Positions 46,887-61,292 of a stretch of 64,000 bases of DNA are shown here, one piece after another. The notes under the pieces are model-generated. The model was given only the letters and a program-made list of their open reading frames with translations, was not told the DNA's origin and searched no databases. Position 1 is the stretch's first letter. Each line of letters starts with the position of its first letter. This DNA is from Spinacia oleracea (taxonomy: Eukaryota > Streptophyta > Magnoliopsida > Caryophyllales > Amaranthaceae), in NCBI RefSeq assembly GCF_020520425.1, contig NC_079487.1, positions 108,534,141 to 108,598,140 of the forward strand, in the 5' to 3' direction. The translations under genes and the position numbers were made by a program.

Positions 46887-47231
46887 CTCCCTCCGTTCCT
46901 TCATACTCGCCCCAATTTGACCGGCACATAGATTTAGGAAATTTAATTGACTTAATAATTTATTACAGAGTAGGTGTTAGTTGATAGTGGAGTATTTTTT
47001 TAATATAGTCAGTGAAAAATGTGTCAAATAAAGGGTGGGATGAGGTACGTAGGGGTGTATGGGGGTTGAATTTTTTAATGTTACTTTTAGGAAGTAAGGA
47101 ATATATGTGGGTCTATGGTTAAGTGAGAAATGATATAATATTAGTAGAAGTATGTCATTTATAGAAACGAGACGAGTATTAAGGGACAACTTTATAAGGA
47201 AAGCGGCGTGAGTAATAAGGGACGGAGGGAG
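46887..47231. mobile_element. Stowaway MITE, 345 bp, complete
   Basis: Ends CTCCCTCCGTTCC and GGGACGGAGGGAG, flanked by TA on both sides (46885-46886, 47232-47233). No coding. Confidence 0.88.
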
Positions 47232-47579
47232 TATTTATTAAATAATTTAATTAGTAAAATAGATCTTAGAGCATCTCCTATGGTTGTAGCTATATAGGGA
47301 CTAGCTTGCAATTTTAAAAAATTCCAAGCTACTAGCTTAACCATTGAAGTCCAAATGATAAATTAGCTTGGGTAAGCAAATTTGCTTAAACAAGCTAATT
47401 TGCTTGAAAAAACTTGGCCAATGAAATAATATTAAATAAAATTATGTTTAAAATATTGATTGTTAAACATAACTACATTAATATCAAGCTAGTAGCTAAC
47501 CATTGGGGTACCAATTAGTTAAAACGGAAAGTAGCTTGATATATTACCGTTGAAGATGCTCTTATTTTAAGTAGAAGTA

Positions 47580-47852
47580 CTCCCTCTATATTTTATTAAA
47601 GGATATATACACTTTGACCGGCACGTAATTATAGGAGAGTGAGTAGAATTTATTAAAATAAGATGAAAGTGAGGTAGTTGATGAATTATTTATTATAGTT
47701 AAAAGATGATGTGAGTAAGTGTGGGGATCACAAGAAGGAGAAAAATATAGTTGAAAATAGGGACCATAATATGCCAAAAAAAGGAAAGTGTATCTTTTAC
47801 TAAACTATGGTCGTTTGTGAAAATTGTATCCTTTAATAAAATACAGAGGGAG
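47580..47852. mobile_element. Stowaway MITE, 273 bp, complete
   Basis: Ends CTCCCTCTATATTTTATTAAA and AATAAAATACAGAGGGAG, flanked by TA (47578-47579, 47853-47854). It is a full-length relative of the half element at 44255, in the opposite orientation. Confidence 0.85.
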
Positions 47853-48473
47853 TAACTGATAGTTATTTTTTTATTATGCATTTATTTTATTACTATTTTA
47901 AATATTGTTTTATTATTTATTAATTAAAGTATGTAATAATTTATTAAATAATTAATTTAAATACTAATTAATTTGGTTAATTAATTATTAAGAATATAAT
48001 GAATGGATAATACATAATAGTGTCATAAATGTCATTTTACATAGTCATAACCAACCGCCAACAAATGAATTACTCAAACATCTTTATAAGTCAAATATCC
48101 AACTGAAAAGCCAATGTCAAGAACCAGTCAAAGCAGCAAAGTAAAACAGGCGATAACCAACGGCCAGTAATTCAAGATAGTTACAAGTTCAAATGAGGGA
48201 GGTTCCACCCTAAAAATACTCCGTATATAGCAATATATATAAGGGAGTAGCCTCTTATTAAGGGATTAGCTCTCATCTTTTACAAATGTGGGACACTCAC
48301 ATGTATTATTTAGGAAGGCTATACTTCAACACCATATGACTTACACGAGTCCATACATGGAGATTAAAAGGGGAAAATAGGAAGAATCACACATAATTCC
48401 ATTATTTTGCAATTATGGTGTTCTAACTTCTTGTATAAATTAGGGATTAATTTCATACAAATCCTTAAAGAAA
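47853..48473. other. Sequence downstream of the second peroxidase, no other gene
   Basis: AT-rich, noncoding; presumably includes the 3' UTR of the peroxidase gene read on the minus strand. Confidence 0.3.
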
Positions 48474-50911
<2,438 letters not shown>

Positions 50912-51459
50912 ATTTTTCTTAGTTTGAATGAAGTTAATTTGTTAGCAAATGAATATTGTTAAGGACTTGGAAAGTGTGGTTGGAGGAAGCTTATTACAGG
51001 AAAGTGCATGATACTAATATGGAGTAGTAGTGTTATAGCTAGGATTAGAGTGAACTAAGGACAAATTTAAAGAAAAGTCAAAAGTATTGAAAAAAATAAA
51101 ACGATAGGTCAGAGACCGATGGTCAGCCATAAGTTATCATATTGCGACTTTGCCGACTTAATTAGCCTTTTTTTTTAATATTAAAATACACAAAAGTTAG
51201 TATAGTCTTTTCTCCAGAGTGTATGCCTACTTAGCTCATACAGTGAATGGACTAACCAAATAAAACTTGGTAGACACTGATAAAGAACAAAAGTTTGGAG
51301 AATGTAGCCAATCAAGAGTTAGATGAGATTAGTATAGGTATGCAGCCTAATTAACATACACCGCGTCTCCTGTGAGACCAGTCACACCATCAACTTGATG
51401 GTGTGACGAGCGCGAAACCAATAGCGTACCTCCCCTAAAACTAAAAAAAAAGTAACAGA
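50912..51459. other. Upstream region of the second peroxidase
   Basis: Where the first gene has CTATAAATAT, the aligned text here is CATATTAGTATC (minus strand, 51011-51020), so a standard TATA box is missing. The neighbouring motif ATCATGCA is kept. No other gene. Confidence 0.5.
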
Positions 51460-51649
51460 CACTAGTGCAAAAACGTTTAATTGCATCGCTGCATTTGCAT
51501 CGCCAATCTAAACATGTGACGCAAATGACAAATTTTAGCATAAAATTTAGTCATTTGCGTCGCAGCTTTATTAAACAACGAGGCAAATGACTCTAAAATG
51601 CTCCCAGAGTCATTTGCGTCGCAGATTAGTAAAACAGCGACGCAATTTA
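51460..51649. mobile_element. CACTA-like terminus, cut by the Copia element
   Basis: It starts CACTAGTGCAAAAACG and has repeated CATTTGCGTCGCAG/GACGCAAATGAC text typical of subterminal repeats. The Copia LTR begins at 51650 and the other half was not found. Confidence 0.55.
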
Positions 51650-53082
51650 TGAAGGAAATAATGCCCTTGGTCCAAGTATGCATTCTATGATAAGTCTAAT
51701 AAATGCGGTTCAGTATTAATTAACAAGTTAATAATTCAGTGAGATCAAGTGAGCTGAATGCCTAGCTAGAGGCCGCTTCAGTTCAAGTGGAATTAATGAT
51801 ATTAATCCACAGCTTACTCTTGACTGAACCCGTAGGGTCACACAAATAGTACGTAAACGGATCAAGTATTTAATGGCATTAAATACTCCATCTATGAATA
51901 TTCGGAATCGACGGATCTTGGTTTCAGTGGGAGCTGAGATCGTCACAGGCAAGAAATGAATACTCCGGAAACGATGATATTGCCGGAAACGGAAATATGG
52001 ATCGTATCGGAAATATGAATATTATCCAAGTCGTAGATGTTGCCGGAAACGGAAACATGGTACGTATCGGAAAATATTATCGGAAATGGAAATATTGCCA
52101 GAATCGGAAATATTGCCGGAAACGGAAATATTGTCAGAATCGGAAATATTATCGGAATCGGAAAATAATTCCGGAAACGGAAATATTAAATATTTGTTCG
52201 AAACGGAAATTAATTCCGGAATCGGAAATATTAAATATTGTTCGTATCGGAAATGAATTCCGAAATCGGAAATTTAATCGGAAGCGTATCGTACGAATAA
52301 GCATCGGACGAGGCCTGCCGGACGAGGGCCCAGCACGAAGCCAGGCCATCGCCCAGCAAGCCAAGCGCGCCACACGAACAGCCAAGGCCACGCCAGGCCC
52401 AGCGCAAGGCCAGGCCCAGCAGGCCGAGGCAGCGCGCACAGCGCGCGCAGCGCGCGCAGGAGCTGCGTGGGCTTGTAGCTCGCGTAGGCCTCGTTGCGTA
52501 GGCTGCTGCTCGCACACACGCGCATGGGCGGCCCATCGTGGCTGCCGTGTGTGTGTGCGTAAGTGTTTGTGTTCATGCACGATTCCTAAAGCATGCAGAA
52601 TTCGGTTAATGATTAAATTCCTAATTCTATTTGATAAATTAATTAATTAGAGTTCTTGTAGGATTCTAGGTTTAATTAATTTGTATCTGAATAGGATTCC
52701 AATTCCCTTTCCATACCCCTATAAATATGTGTCCTGGGTTCACAATTTAAAACGAGTTTCAAAGTATTCAAAGTGAGTTTTTGAGAGAAAAATTCAGCCA
52801 CACATCTTGCTCAAAAGTGCCGAAAATTCTAGTACCTTAAGGGCGATTCTAGTTGGTCAATCTTAAGGCGGATCCGGACGTGCTGTGGACTATCTACGGA
52901 GGGGCGACACTTGGAGTCCTAAAGACTTGTTCTTGCTCGGTTCGGGCGCAGCTAGGGAGGGCACGCAACAAAGAGTATGCATCTAAATTATGCTATATGA
53001 TTATGTGTAAATAATATGTATTCCTGGGCTAATGGTTGTTTCCGCATGATTTATGTAATATCATATGTATCATAACCTAACA
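51650..53082 (+). repeat. 5' LTR of the plus-strand Copia element
   Basis: 1433 bp from TGAAGGAAATAATG to CATAACCTAACA. It contains the CGGAAATATT-type run (51960-52290), a GC-rich block (52310-52530) and CCTATAAATATG at about 52718-52729, a plausible TATA region for LTR transcription. Confidence 0.93.
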
Positions 53083-53083
53083 G

Positions 53084-53099
53084 TGGTATCACGAGCCCC
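53084..53099 (+). other. Primer-binding site of the plus-strand Copia element
   Basis: TGGTATCACGAGCCCC lies one base after the LTR end, complementary in type to the 3' end of initiator tRNA-Met. Confidence 0.85.
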
Positions 53100-55865
53100 T
53101 TATTATTTTCATAATCTAATTTGCATAAACATGGTTAAATATTACAAATTTGCAAGAATTAAAAGGGGTGATTAATTTTCGTAATTGTTAATTAATTGCA
53201 AATTGCGTTTATTTAATTATACGTACGCAGTTTTTCGGCAGTTTCTTCGTTACTCATCCAAATCGAGTGATTTTTGTGTCAATTCCGCATGTAAAAGGCA
53301 TTCTAAAATTTTGACAAAAATAGTAATTTTCTGCCGAACCCAGAATTCTCAAATTCGAAGCCTAACTATGACTTTTCGAAGGTTTTAGTTTTTCGAATGC
53401 AAAATTTCGTAAATTTAAGATGTTAAATTAAATATTTGCGATTCTTGTTGATAAATCTTGAATTTTTGATTGACCTACTGTATATGTTTAACAAGTTTCA
53501 ATGCCTAGCCTTGTTAATTATGTAATCTAATTTGTAATTATGATTAATTTGTTGAAAATTAGAATAATTTAGAATTAATTTGATTTTCATAATTAATTAT
53601 AATTTAATTAGAAACCTTGATTAAAAACCACCATAAAAATTGTAAATTTATGATAAATTTTAAATTTTTATGACCTAGACTTGAATCCATGACAATCGGA
53701 AATCAATTGGATAATAAATTTTCGATTTTTCGCCCTAAAATTATGAAATTAATATTATTTATTAATTTGTCATTAATTTTAAATATAAATTTTAAATTTT
53801 TATGCGATTCGTTCATAAAACTTGCACGCACAAAGCAATGGACGCTTCGTGTTACCCTTAAGGGGTGTTGTATAGTGCGGGCATGCGACGACGAGCAAGG
53901 GAGCTCGTCGCCCGTGCGGCACGAATGCAATGAGCAAGGGCGTAGTGCACGAGCACAAGGCAGCAGCCCTGCCTTGTGTTGTGGGCCACGAGCTATGAAC
54001 AAATGGGCATGGGCGAAAGGCAAGCCAAGGCAGTCGCGTGTGGGCAGCAAGCGAGCTGCGCCACAACGCGCACTGCCTCGCGCAAGAGCGCGCAGCCTCG
54101 CGCGCAGCGAGCGCAAGCTCGCGTGCCACGAGCGCTGCGCCCAGCGTTGCTCGCGCGCACAGCGAGCGATGTCGCGCGCCCAGCGAGCGATGTCGCGAGC
54201 CCAGCGAGCGATGTCGCGCGCCCAGCGAGCGATGGCTCGCGCGCACTGCGAGCGATGGCTCGCGTGCGACGAGCGCTGGCGCGCGCGCAGCGAGCACCAC
54301 AGCGTGCGATGGCTTGCGATTGGTAGAGCAGCAGCTATGCGACGAGCGCATGGGCTGCGCGCATATGGCCAGCAATGGCTGTATGCGTGCGGCCCATGGG
54401 CGTGCAATGCGTAGGGTGTTTGCGTTACGATTAGATCGTTTTGAATGTTTAATTTGAAAATTTCAGTTCACGTAATTTTAATTAATTTTAAAATTAATAA
54501 TTTAAATTATTTTCTTGGATTTTAATTTTGAATATTGTAATTATAATAAATGTTATTTATTCTAATTATTTTACTAAAATTAAAATCATGAATTAATTTA
54601 AATAACGACTGAAATTAAATTAAACTTTTTGGATTCAATTATAAATTTATATGAGCTTTAAATTTTAATTAAATTTGTATGTTTCCGGTTAGACTAGAAA
54701 TACATTTTTATGTTTAAAATTAGTAAAGCATATGAATTTATTGGTTTAAGTGGGAGCGCTTTTTAGTCATAAACTCTTGATTAGGTCTACAAATCCTTAG
54801 GGTTAAAACAACTTGATTAGAATTAATAAGGACTGAATAATTGGTAGATTATTGGTGCCCTTGATTAATTGCTGCAAATATTTACGTGATGCATAATGTG
54901 TTTTACTAACCAGCTAAGTGGGCCATTCATGATAATGAATGGGTGAATGGTATATATTGTATATGTACTGTTTTGCAGGTTATGAAGTGACTAGTATGGC
55001 CCAAATAGGATAGAAAATATGGTCTGCGTACCATTAATTTGAATGTAATTGGTCTAAAGTACCAAAGTTATTTTTCAATTCAAATATGGTCTGCGAACCA
55101 TCAAATAGTTGTAATTAGTTATAGCTTATCCTATTTGAAGAAAATGGTGCCTCCCACGGAGATTTTCAAGACGGACTTTGAAGTCAAAGCTTCAAGATGA
55201 AGTCGGGCCATACTAGATCACATTTATCTTATGCATGTTTTAAGTTATTTATTGCTTTAAATATGTCTTAAAATGCATGAGATCAAAAGCTTGATTATGT
55301 TGCATGATTAAGGATTTTAGTTCACTTAAAATCTAACCAACATAGTAAGAGCCTTAAGTTCCAAACTTAAAAATTGAGTTAAAAGGTGCCATGCCAAAAT
55401 ATACACTTGCTTGGATATCCTTTACATCAATCTAGTAATAATTTTCGCTCAGCGAGGTGTTACTTATTGGTCCTAAAGGGGCAAGGTACACAAATAATTG
55501 TGAGTACATGTTAGTTTTGGTGAAACTCAACGATATAAGTAAGGAGTCCTTTTATGTCGTGGCAAAATCGATAGGTTTACCTAATAAGTTCTTAGACGTA
55601 CCTATCAACCAAGAGTAGTTTCTAGACTATTAGCAAAAGGCTTTTGCTTACCTAAGATGTTCTAGGATTAAGTCGACAAACTGTGCTTAGTTCTTCAATG
55701 ATTTTAGGATCTTGGAATCATTTTATTCACACCTGCCGGAACACATAACTTGAATAAAATTCTTAATAAACATTGAATTATGCATGTATGCTAGAATTTA
55801 AGTTTATTAAGAGAAACTGTGAATGGTTATTTATTTGTTTATTCTTTTCAATTGTAGTTTTTAAT
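53100..55865 (+). other. Copia leader
   Basis: Long noncoding leader. AT-rich flanks surround a GC-rich block (53860-54420). Near 55015-55110 it repeats GGTCTGCGTACCAT and GGTCTGCGAACCAT. The frames at 53689-54457 are compositional. Confidence 0.65.
54161..54244 (+). repeat. 21-bp tandem repeat, four units
   Basis: AGCGAGCGATGTCGCGCGCC repeats at 54161, 54182, 54203 and 54224, the last diverging (GATGGCTCGC). It lies in the GC-rich leader block of the Copia element. Confidence 0.85.
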
Positions 55866-57901
55866 ATGGCAAACAACAATTCATTCAACATTCGATCAAT
55901 TCTCGAAAAGGAGAAGTTGAACGGGAAAAACTTCCTTGACTGGCAAAGGAACTTGCAAATAGTTCTTATGCAGGAAGAAAAGGAGTATGTCCTAGATGAG
56001 GCGATGCCCGTAGCTGCAGGCGACGGGGTCACTCAGGCAGCCCTCAATCGTTGGATTGATGCCAACAAGGATGTGAAATGTCTAATGCTCGCCACCATGA
56101 GTGCGGATCTGCAGAAAACGTTCATCAACTCAGATGCTTTCACAATCATCAGTGAGTTGAAGAACATGTTCCAAGATCTGGCTCGAGTCGAAAGATTCGA
56201 GACTCATAGGCAAATTCTTGAGACCAAGCTTAAGAAGGGCGAGCCCGTAAGTCCACATGTTCTCAAAATGATTGGACTCATTGAGAATATGAGTCGGCTG
56301 GATCAACAATTTTCTCAGGAAATGGCTATAGACACCATCCTCCATTATCTTCATAGCGGGTATGATCAGTTCAAACTGAACTACAGCATGAATAGTCTGG
56401 ACAAAACGCTCACTGAGCTTCACGGCATGCTGAAGACCGCTGAAAAGACGCTCAAAAGTGATAAGCAGGATGTGCTTATGGTGCGTGGGGGCAAGTTCAA
56501 GAAATCTGGAAAGAAGAGGAATGCTAAGAAAGGTGGCAACAAGGCCAGCCCAACTAAGCAAACTGGCGCCAAATCTGTAAAGAGGAAGGTCAGTCAACCC
56601 ACTTCTGAATCCGAATGCTTCTACTGCAAGAAGAAGGGGCATTGGAAGAGAGATTGCTTGAAGCTAAAGGAAGATCAGAAGAACGGAACAGTCGTTCCAT
56701 CTTCAGGTATTTTCGTTATAGACTGTATACTTGCTAATTCAACTTCTTGGGTATTAGATACAGGTTGTGGCTCACACTTATGTTCCAATCCACAGGGACT
56801 AAGAAGAAGTAGAAAGTTAAGCAAGGGTGAAGTCGACCTACGAGTGGGAAATGGAGCACGGATTGCTGCATTAGCTGTAGGAACTTACTATTTGTCGTTG
56901 CCCTCCGGGCTAGTTTTGGAACTGGAAGAATGTTTCCATGTTCCAAGTCTTACTAAAAACATCATTTCAGTTTCTTGCTTAGATGCTAAGGGATTTTCCT
57001 TTTTAATAAAAGACAATAGTTGTTCGTTTTATTTTAAAGAGATGTTTTATGGATCTGCTAGATTAGTCAATGGACTTTATTTATTAGATCACGACAAACA
57101 AGTATATAACATAAATACCAAAAAGGCCAAAAAGAATGATTCAGATCTCACCTATCTGTGGCATTGTCGATTAGGCCATATAAACTTGAAACGCTTAGAA
57201 AGACTTCAGAAGGAAGGAATTCTAGAACCATTTGACTTAGAGGATTATGGTAAATGCGAATCATGTTTACTTGGCAAAATGACAAAGCAACCTTTCTCTA
57301 AAGTTGGAGAAAGAGCAAATGAACTATTGGGTTTAATCCATACAGATGTATGTGGACCAATGAGTACAAATGCTAGAGGTGGTTTCAGCTACTTTATCAC
57401 TTTCACTGATGACTTCAGTAGGTATGGTTTTGTCTACCTAATGAAGCATAAGTCTGAATCCTTTGACAAATTCAAGGAATTTCAGAGTGAAGTAGAGAAT
57501 CAATTAGGCAAGAAGATTAAGGCACTGCGGTCTGATAGAGGCGGTGAATATCTGAGCTATGAATTTGATGACCATCTGAAAGAATGTGGAATTCTATCAG
57601 AATTGACTCCTCCTGGAACACCACAATGGAACGGTGTGTCGGAACGGAGGAACAGAACCTTGCTAGACATGGTCAGGTCAATGATGGGTCAGGCCGAACT
57701 TCCATTAGAATTTTGGGGACATGCACTAAATACAGCTGCACTCACTATAAATAGAGCTCCGTCTAAAGCTGTCGAAAAGACTCCATACGAATTATGGTTT
57801 GGAAAGCCTCCAAATGTATCTTTTCTTAAGATTTGGGGATGTGAAGTATACGTCAAACGATTAATTTCAGACAAACTTCATCCAAAATCTGACAAATGTA
57901 T
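55866..57901 (+). pseudogene. Copia gag-protease-integrase polyprotein, 3' truncated
   Basis: The start at 55866 (MANNNSFNIRS) is preferred over the upstream in-frame ATG because the leader ends there and the remnant at 33983 begins the same way. Gag (FLDWQRNLQIVL, KCLMLATMS) leads to the CCHC knuckle CFYCKKKGHWKRDC, the protease WVLDTGCGSHLC, a pre-integrase zinc domain (WHCRLGHINLKRL, CESCLLGK) and the integrase core: HTDVCGP, YFITFTDDFSRYG, LRSDRGGEY and PPGTPQWNGVSERRNRTL. There are no internal stops over about 680 codons. Coding ends at KSDKCI, where a CACTA element begins; reverse transcriptase and RNase H are absent. Confidence 0.92.
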
Positions 57902-58125
57902 CACTACTACAAAAAGTGGCAAAGAGATCCCTTAAATAAGACCCCTTATTTAAATAGCGGGTCTCTTTGATGGAGGAGACCTCCTATCCCAAAAAACGGG
58001 TCTCTTATATCACGTATAGAAAAAGAAAAGACCTACTATCATAGAACACGGATCTCTTATATTTCGTGGGCCCCATTTTAAAAGAAAGAGGAGACCTTCT
58101 CTCACAAAACACGGGTCTCTTTTTA
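57902..58125. repeat. Left subterminal repeat array (GGTCTC/GAGACC)
   Basis: GGTCTCTT and AGAGACC/GAGACCT words occur about every 20-40 bp in alternating orientation, for example near 57972, 57980, 58005 and 58090. Confidence 0.75.
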
Positions 58126-58373
58126 CACCCCTCCTCCTTATTTCAATCTCCCTCCCTCTACCCGCAAACGAGCAGTCTCTCTCAGCAAAACCTAGCTAAT
58201 GTTAATGTCTCTCTCCTCCACAACCTACAATAATCTTCAAAAAGAAAAAATATATGGAGCTTCAGCAAAAACCCCTAAAAACAACGACGATTGAGAACAT
58301 GTTGGTGCAGATCTGCGATTGAAAGAAGCAAATTATGGAGAAATTCCTCGCCATTCTCAAATTTATACTTCAG

Positions 58374-61292
58374 GTATCACTGGTATTTCTCTTTCTCAAT
58401 TTTTGATGATTTCTTCTAGTTATGTCATAATTTGTTGGATGGTATTATTTCTTGGAGGCGTAGGTTTGTCAATTAGGGCAAAGATTTGTTCATTTTTTCA
58501 GCATTTCTAGTTAATTTGTGATTGCTGCAGATATTGTTAGCTCTAATTTTATATTTGTTGCTGATAAATTTATGTTAATGCGTTTTCAATTGAACTTCGT
58601 GATTTATGTGTTGTTAGCTATGGTTTTTTTTTGTCAATTTTGTTCTTTAAAGGAATAAACAACAGAAAATGTGTAATTTTTTCAATTTGCTTAAACTAGA
58701 TACAGTTCTTGTTTCTTCAGATAATTATTGTTGGTTTAAGTTGTTGATTGCTTGGTTTCAAACTCCAATTAATGTGAAAGGTTCTCTGTGTGACTTTATT
58801 GAGCTTTAGCAGGTTTGGTTTGGAGAGTGTCTTCTTAGGTATTGTTGGAACTTAGAAATACCCTTGTGTTTGTTCTTCAGTCAATTATCCCATAGGAAAT
58901 GTGAAGTTTGGGCGTTTGGCATTTGTAACTTTCAAGTAGTTTGGGATATAGATTGGTCTATAGTATTATCCATTCTGAACTTTCTAGGTGTCTCTGTTTA
59001 TTCATGGAGAGGGATGTTATTTGTGCAGAGAGTACAACTGAGCATTTCTTTGAATTCATCATTCCTGATATAATAATGTTGACCCCCCAGAGAAACTTTG
59101 CATACTATTTTCTTACGTCACTCAACCAAGGGACTGGTTTTTTTTTTTCTGGGGAACTATGTGAGGTTGATACTATTAGTTCAAGAACTATAGAAGTATT
59201 CTTACGTATATATCTTCTGAACTCCGCCACTATTAATTGGAATTTGCGTAGTCCATGACTTGAAATATTTGCATAGTTAATGACTTGAATCAACATGGTC
59301 TTTTTTCACGGGTTTCTCCCCTATATTGTGTAGTAGTATGACTGCACAATCAGAAGAGCGAAACAAGGAGCCTTTGTAGCCTCTTGCGTTTATTTGTTTG
59401 TAGCCACGATGCCCTTATGGATGCATTTTCAATTTGGAGAAGATCATACTAAGCTCGTGCAATGTTATCTGATATATGCCAACAGTCCCTTGTAGATGTA
59501 TTTTCAACTGCTCGTGGTTTGTTGCTAACGAGTTACTTACAAGATACTACTCACAAGTGGATGTTTCAACTCTGATATTGTTCAAATCAACTATAGCTCT
59601 TCTTGGTCTCAGTAGTTTAAGAATACTTTGAATTCAGATGGGTATATTAACTATTCTAATCTATACTACTATTTAATAGCAAGGATGCATGCAAGAAATA
59701 TAGAATGCACGTGTCCCCTTTTGTTATTTTTTTTTAAATTTTTTTTTTATATTTCAAAATTCCAAGTACTGTATTTTCTTTCACGTCGTTCATCAAAATC
59801 ACCTCATATCGCTCATATCGCTCATCTCCTCTAATATCGCCTCTCTCCTTTCAAAATCCTCAACCCATTAAATTTGATTTCCATCCCATGGATTCCACCA
59901 GAAACTTCCATTCCCTCCCCCTAATTAATCCTTTAAACTCCATCCTGATCAAACACTTTTAAAAAGTTTATAAATCAAATATAAGTTAATCAATTTCCTC
60001 CACCAAGAAGAAAATTGTGTTGGTATGATTAATCCTGTTTTTTCTCACTTGCTATATTGACATTTTAAATAGGTTCATCTATCTTTTCCAATTTGATTTA
60101 AAGTTTTGTTTCTGTCTTTTCCAATTTGATTTTACTCCCTCCGTATTTTTTTAAGAGATACACTTGGCCGGGCACGGGTATTAAGAAGAATAATTGAATG
60201 AAATAAAATAATAAAGCAAGTGGGGTTGGATAGATATTTTAATAATTAAATATGTGGGGACCATGTCATTTTGGTGGGTGGAGGGTGGGGTGGGTTTATG
60301 AAAATATTTGTTTAATAGGATGGTGGGTGATAGGGTATATTAGATGTATTATTTAATTAGATGGTGGGGTTGATAAGTTACTAAAAATGGCAAGTGTATC
60401 TCTTAAATAAATACGGCCGGAAAAGGCAAGTGTATCTCTTAAAAAAATACGGAGGGAGTAAGTTTTAACTATTTATTTCTACGATATTTGCTTGACTATG
60501 AATTTTCTTTCTTTTAATTGGGGGTTTATTCATAATAATTTTAAAATTTAATCATTAAAATTGTCAATTCATGCATACTAAGTATAATTTTTGGGTTTGG
60601 AACCTGTGTGCAGGTGTTTGTACGAATTTAATTTAACGAGTTAATGGTGGATGGGACGGACGGAAATCTGAGTATAGGTAATCTTCTGGTAAAATTCAGA
60701 TTTTTATTCATTGATTTGAGAAAAAATGTGTAACGAAGTTGGGATAGAAGAAATTGGTTGGTATAGGTTGGATTATTTGAATGAGTAGTTCGTTTGATCT
60801 AGAACTATAATGTGTATGCCTATTCAATTCGAAGTTGGATTATTAATTAATAGTAGTTAGTTTGATCGAGAACCTGGAATGTGGGTGTTTATACAATTTG
60901 GTGTTACTGTTGCATGAATTTGGTGTGTTTATATAATGGGGTATTAATTGTATAGTTTTATGATTTTGTCAAGTTAGCAATGGTTGATGAAATGTCAAGG
61001 ATATTAGATGCTTCAATATATGGCATTATGGCTCGGTAGTGTGAAACCCCCTCAATTTTCTCATTGACTCACTTTCTCCAAAGCAATATCTATTTCGTAT
61101 GTCCATTCGACACTACGTATTTTCATTCAGCCTTTTCTTTTAATTAACCTTTCATAACAATCTCCCTTTTCAATCTAAGTACTCATCTCAAACATGTTTT
61201 ATACTATATGTTTGGTGTTTTTTTAGCGTACTGGATTCAATTTTACTGATTTATTTTTCAATTTTTTCTTCTCTTTTTGCTATTTCGTGTAG
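58374..61292 (+). other. Noncoding interior of the CACTA element
   Basis: AT- and T-rich, intron-like sequence with no domain-bearing frame. It contains one complete Stowaway MITE. Confidence 0.4.
60135..60458. mobile_element. Stowaway MITE, 324 bp, complete
   Basis: Ends CTCCCTCCGTATTTTTTTAA and TAAAAAAATACGGAGGGAG; flanks TA on both sides (60133-60134, 60459-60460). The right terminus is partly duplicated (GGCAAGTGTATCTCTTAAA twice). It sits inside the CACTA element. Confidence 0.88.

Larger units (their letters stand above)
51650..57901 (+). mobile_element. Copia LTR retrotransposon, 5' part, still open gag-pol
   Basis: Plus-strand element: 5' LTR 51650-53082, primer-binding site, 2.8-kb leader with a GC-rich tandem repeat, then gag-protease-integrase in one frame from 55866. 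It is interrupted inside integrase by the CACTA element at 57902, so the 3' half and 3' LTR lie beyond the window or are lost. Confidence 0.92.

Noticed and set aside
51960-52290. Regularly spaced short repeats resembling a CRISPR array
   Set aside because: Units are imperfect, spacers are not unique and the array is part of a plant LTR. CRISPR is not expected in plant nuclear DNA.
53689-54457. Long Ala/Arg-rich frames (up to 241 codons) in both orientations
   Set aside because: Produced by the 21-bp tandem repeat and GC-rich text of the Copia leader. Absence of stops is compositional.
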